Positions 6,419 through 6,762 of a DNA stretch of 6,762 bases are shown here, one piece after another. Within the stretch, counting starts at the first letter, position 1. Each line of letters opens with the position of its first letter. A model generated the notes under the pieces. The model did not search any database, was not told where the DNA came from, and saw nothing but the letters and a program-made list of their open reading frames with translations. The position numbers and the translations under genes were made by a program. The DNA comes from Candidatus Brevefilum sp. (GTDB taxonomy: Bacteria > Chloroflexota > Anaerolineae > Anaerolineales > Anaerolineaceae), in assembly GCA_007119455.1 (NCBI GenBank), contig SKPR01000137.1:1-6762 (forward strand). The letters are read 5' to 3'.

Positions 6419-6762
6419 CTAAAAAATTCTATAGAATTGCTCCGGAAGGAGGTTTTCGGGATAGGACCCAACCACCGACATGTGCCGGCGTACGTCCACA
6501 CATAAATGGCATTTGCCCGCATAGCCCTCCTCTGGCGGCTGATACCCGTGATTGATCACGGCTATTTGAGCCAGCCCATATGGACCATCCACAAATAAAG
6601 TTTCGACCAGCGCTGAAACATCACCAACCCTGACCCCCCTGACCAGGTCGGCCAGGTCGTGCCAGTCTCCCAGGCTGATCCCACCGCAAAACCCGGGAAT
6701 AAAATTGCCATACAGATCCAGGTGTGAATGCGGCGCAAATAGGACCTCATCCCGACACCGAA
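6419..6762 (-). CDS. C-terminal 113 residues of a probable radical SAM / Fe-S protein (cut by right edge)
   Basis: The minus-strand frame is open from the right edge (first full codon at 6760) to a TAG at 6421-6419. Composition and motifs look like real protein: PHSHLDLYGNFIPGFCGG (10-27 of the fragment), GPYGLAQIA (59-67), GYAGKCHLCVDVRRH (79-93) and PEQFYRIF at the end. Four cysteines (2, 25, 84, 87) with the CHLC pair followed by DVRR resemble the C-terminal auxiliary iron-sulfur region of SPASM-like radical SAM enzymes, in which a Gly-Asn-x-x-P turn precedes a cysteine. The catalytic CxxxCxxC motif would be outside the window, so radical SAM membership is inferred by resemblance and is not shown. 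A competing frame on the same strand (6750-6562) lacks these motifs and ends earlier. It lies 23 bp upstream of the CPBP protease and is probably co-transcribed with it. No function is assigned beyond a likely iron-sulfur oxidoreductase. Confidence 0.7.
   Translation of the reverse strand, partial: RCRDEVLFAPHSHLDLYGNFIPGFCGGISLGDWHDLADLVRGVRVGDVSALVETLFVDGPYGLAQIAVINHGYQPPEEGYAGKCHLCVDVRRHMSVVGSYPENLLPEQFYRIF
6425..6438. repeat. 14-bp perfect palindrome at the end of the radical SAM-like gene
   Basis: AATTCTATAGAATT is a perfect palindrome, followed on the minus strand by a run of T (to 6421) that overlaps the stop codon. The stem has only one G-C pair each side, too weak for a good terminator. 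It could slow polymerase or affect expression of the protease gene, or be chance in AT-rich sequence. Confidence 0.4.

Noticed and set aside
6562..6750. A 62-codon minus-strand frame near the right edge
   Set aside because: A different frame on the same strand (6760-6419) is longer, stays open to the edge and contains cysteine and Gly motifs typical of a conserved protein, so the shorter frame is a shadow.

Overview
The window is bacterial chromosomal DNA of roughly balanced base composition. It is densely packed with ordinary-looking protein genes, short intergenic gaps and GGAG-type ribosome binding sites. No phage, insertion sequence, CRISPR array, rRNA or tRNA signal was seen. Protein style (a GT2-methyltransferase fusion, a HAMP/GAF/GGDEF enzyme, a DUF885 protein, a CPBP protease) is compatible with an environmental Chloroflexota/Anaerolineae-type genome. 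That is an impression, not a demonstrated assignment.

Layout. Left (1-1605, minus strand): a two-gene unit starts at a TATAAT promoter near 1600, reads through a GrpB/UPF0157 protein (1559-1002) and then a membrane-anchored DUF885 protein (967 to beyond the left edge). Centre-left (1671-4046, plus strand): a divergent extended -10 promoter with an overlapping inverted repeat drives a GT2 glycosyltransferase fused to a SAM-dependent methyltransferase. The next gene overlaps it by 8 bp and encodes a class I aldolase of the dihydrodipicolinate synthase/N-acetylneuraminate lyase family, whose active site does not look like true DapA. Centre-right (4047-4167): a short AT-rich convergent gap. Right (minus strand): the last 113 codons of a probable radical SAM / Fe-S protein entering from the right edge, a CPBP (CAAX-like) intramembrane protease 23 bp behind it, and after about 110 bp a membrane-bound HAMP-GAF-GGDEF diguanylate cyclase with a likely promoter of its own.

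How the genes may work together. The GT2-methyltransferase and the aldolase are almost certainly co-translated and may belong to one envelope-glycan or lipid-linked sugar pathway, but the substrates cannot be read from sequence. The radical SAM-like protein and CPBP protease form a tight pair, a combination also seen in peptide maturation loci, although no precursor peptide is visible here. The diguanylate cyclase is a separate c-di-GMP signalling element. Two real genes are cut by the window edges (DUF885 on the left, radical SAM-like on the right). I found no convincing new system; the most useful leads are the aldolase with its atypical active site coupled to the fusion enzyme, and the radical SAM-like/CPBP pair.
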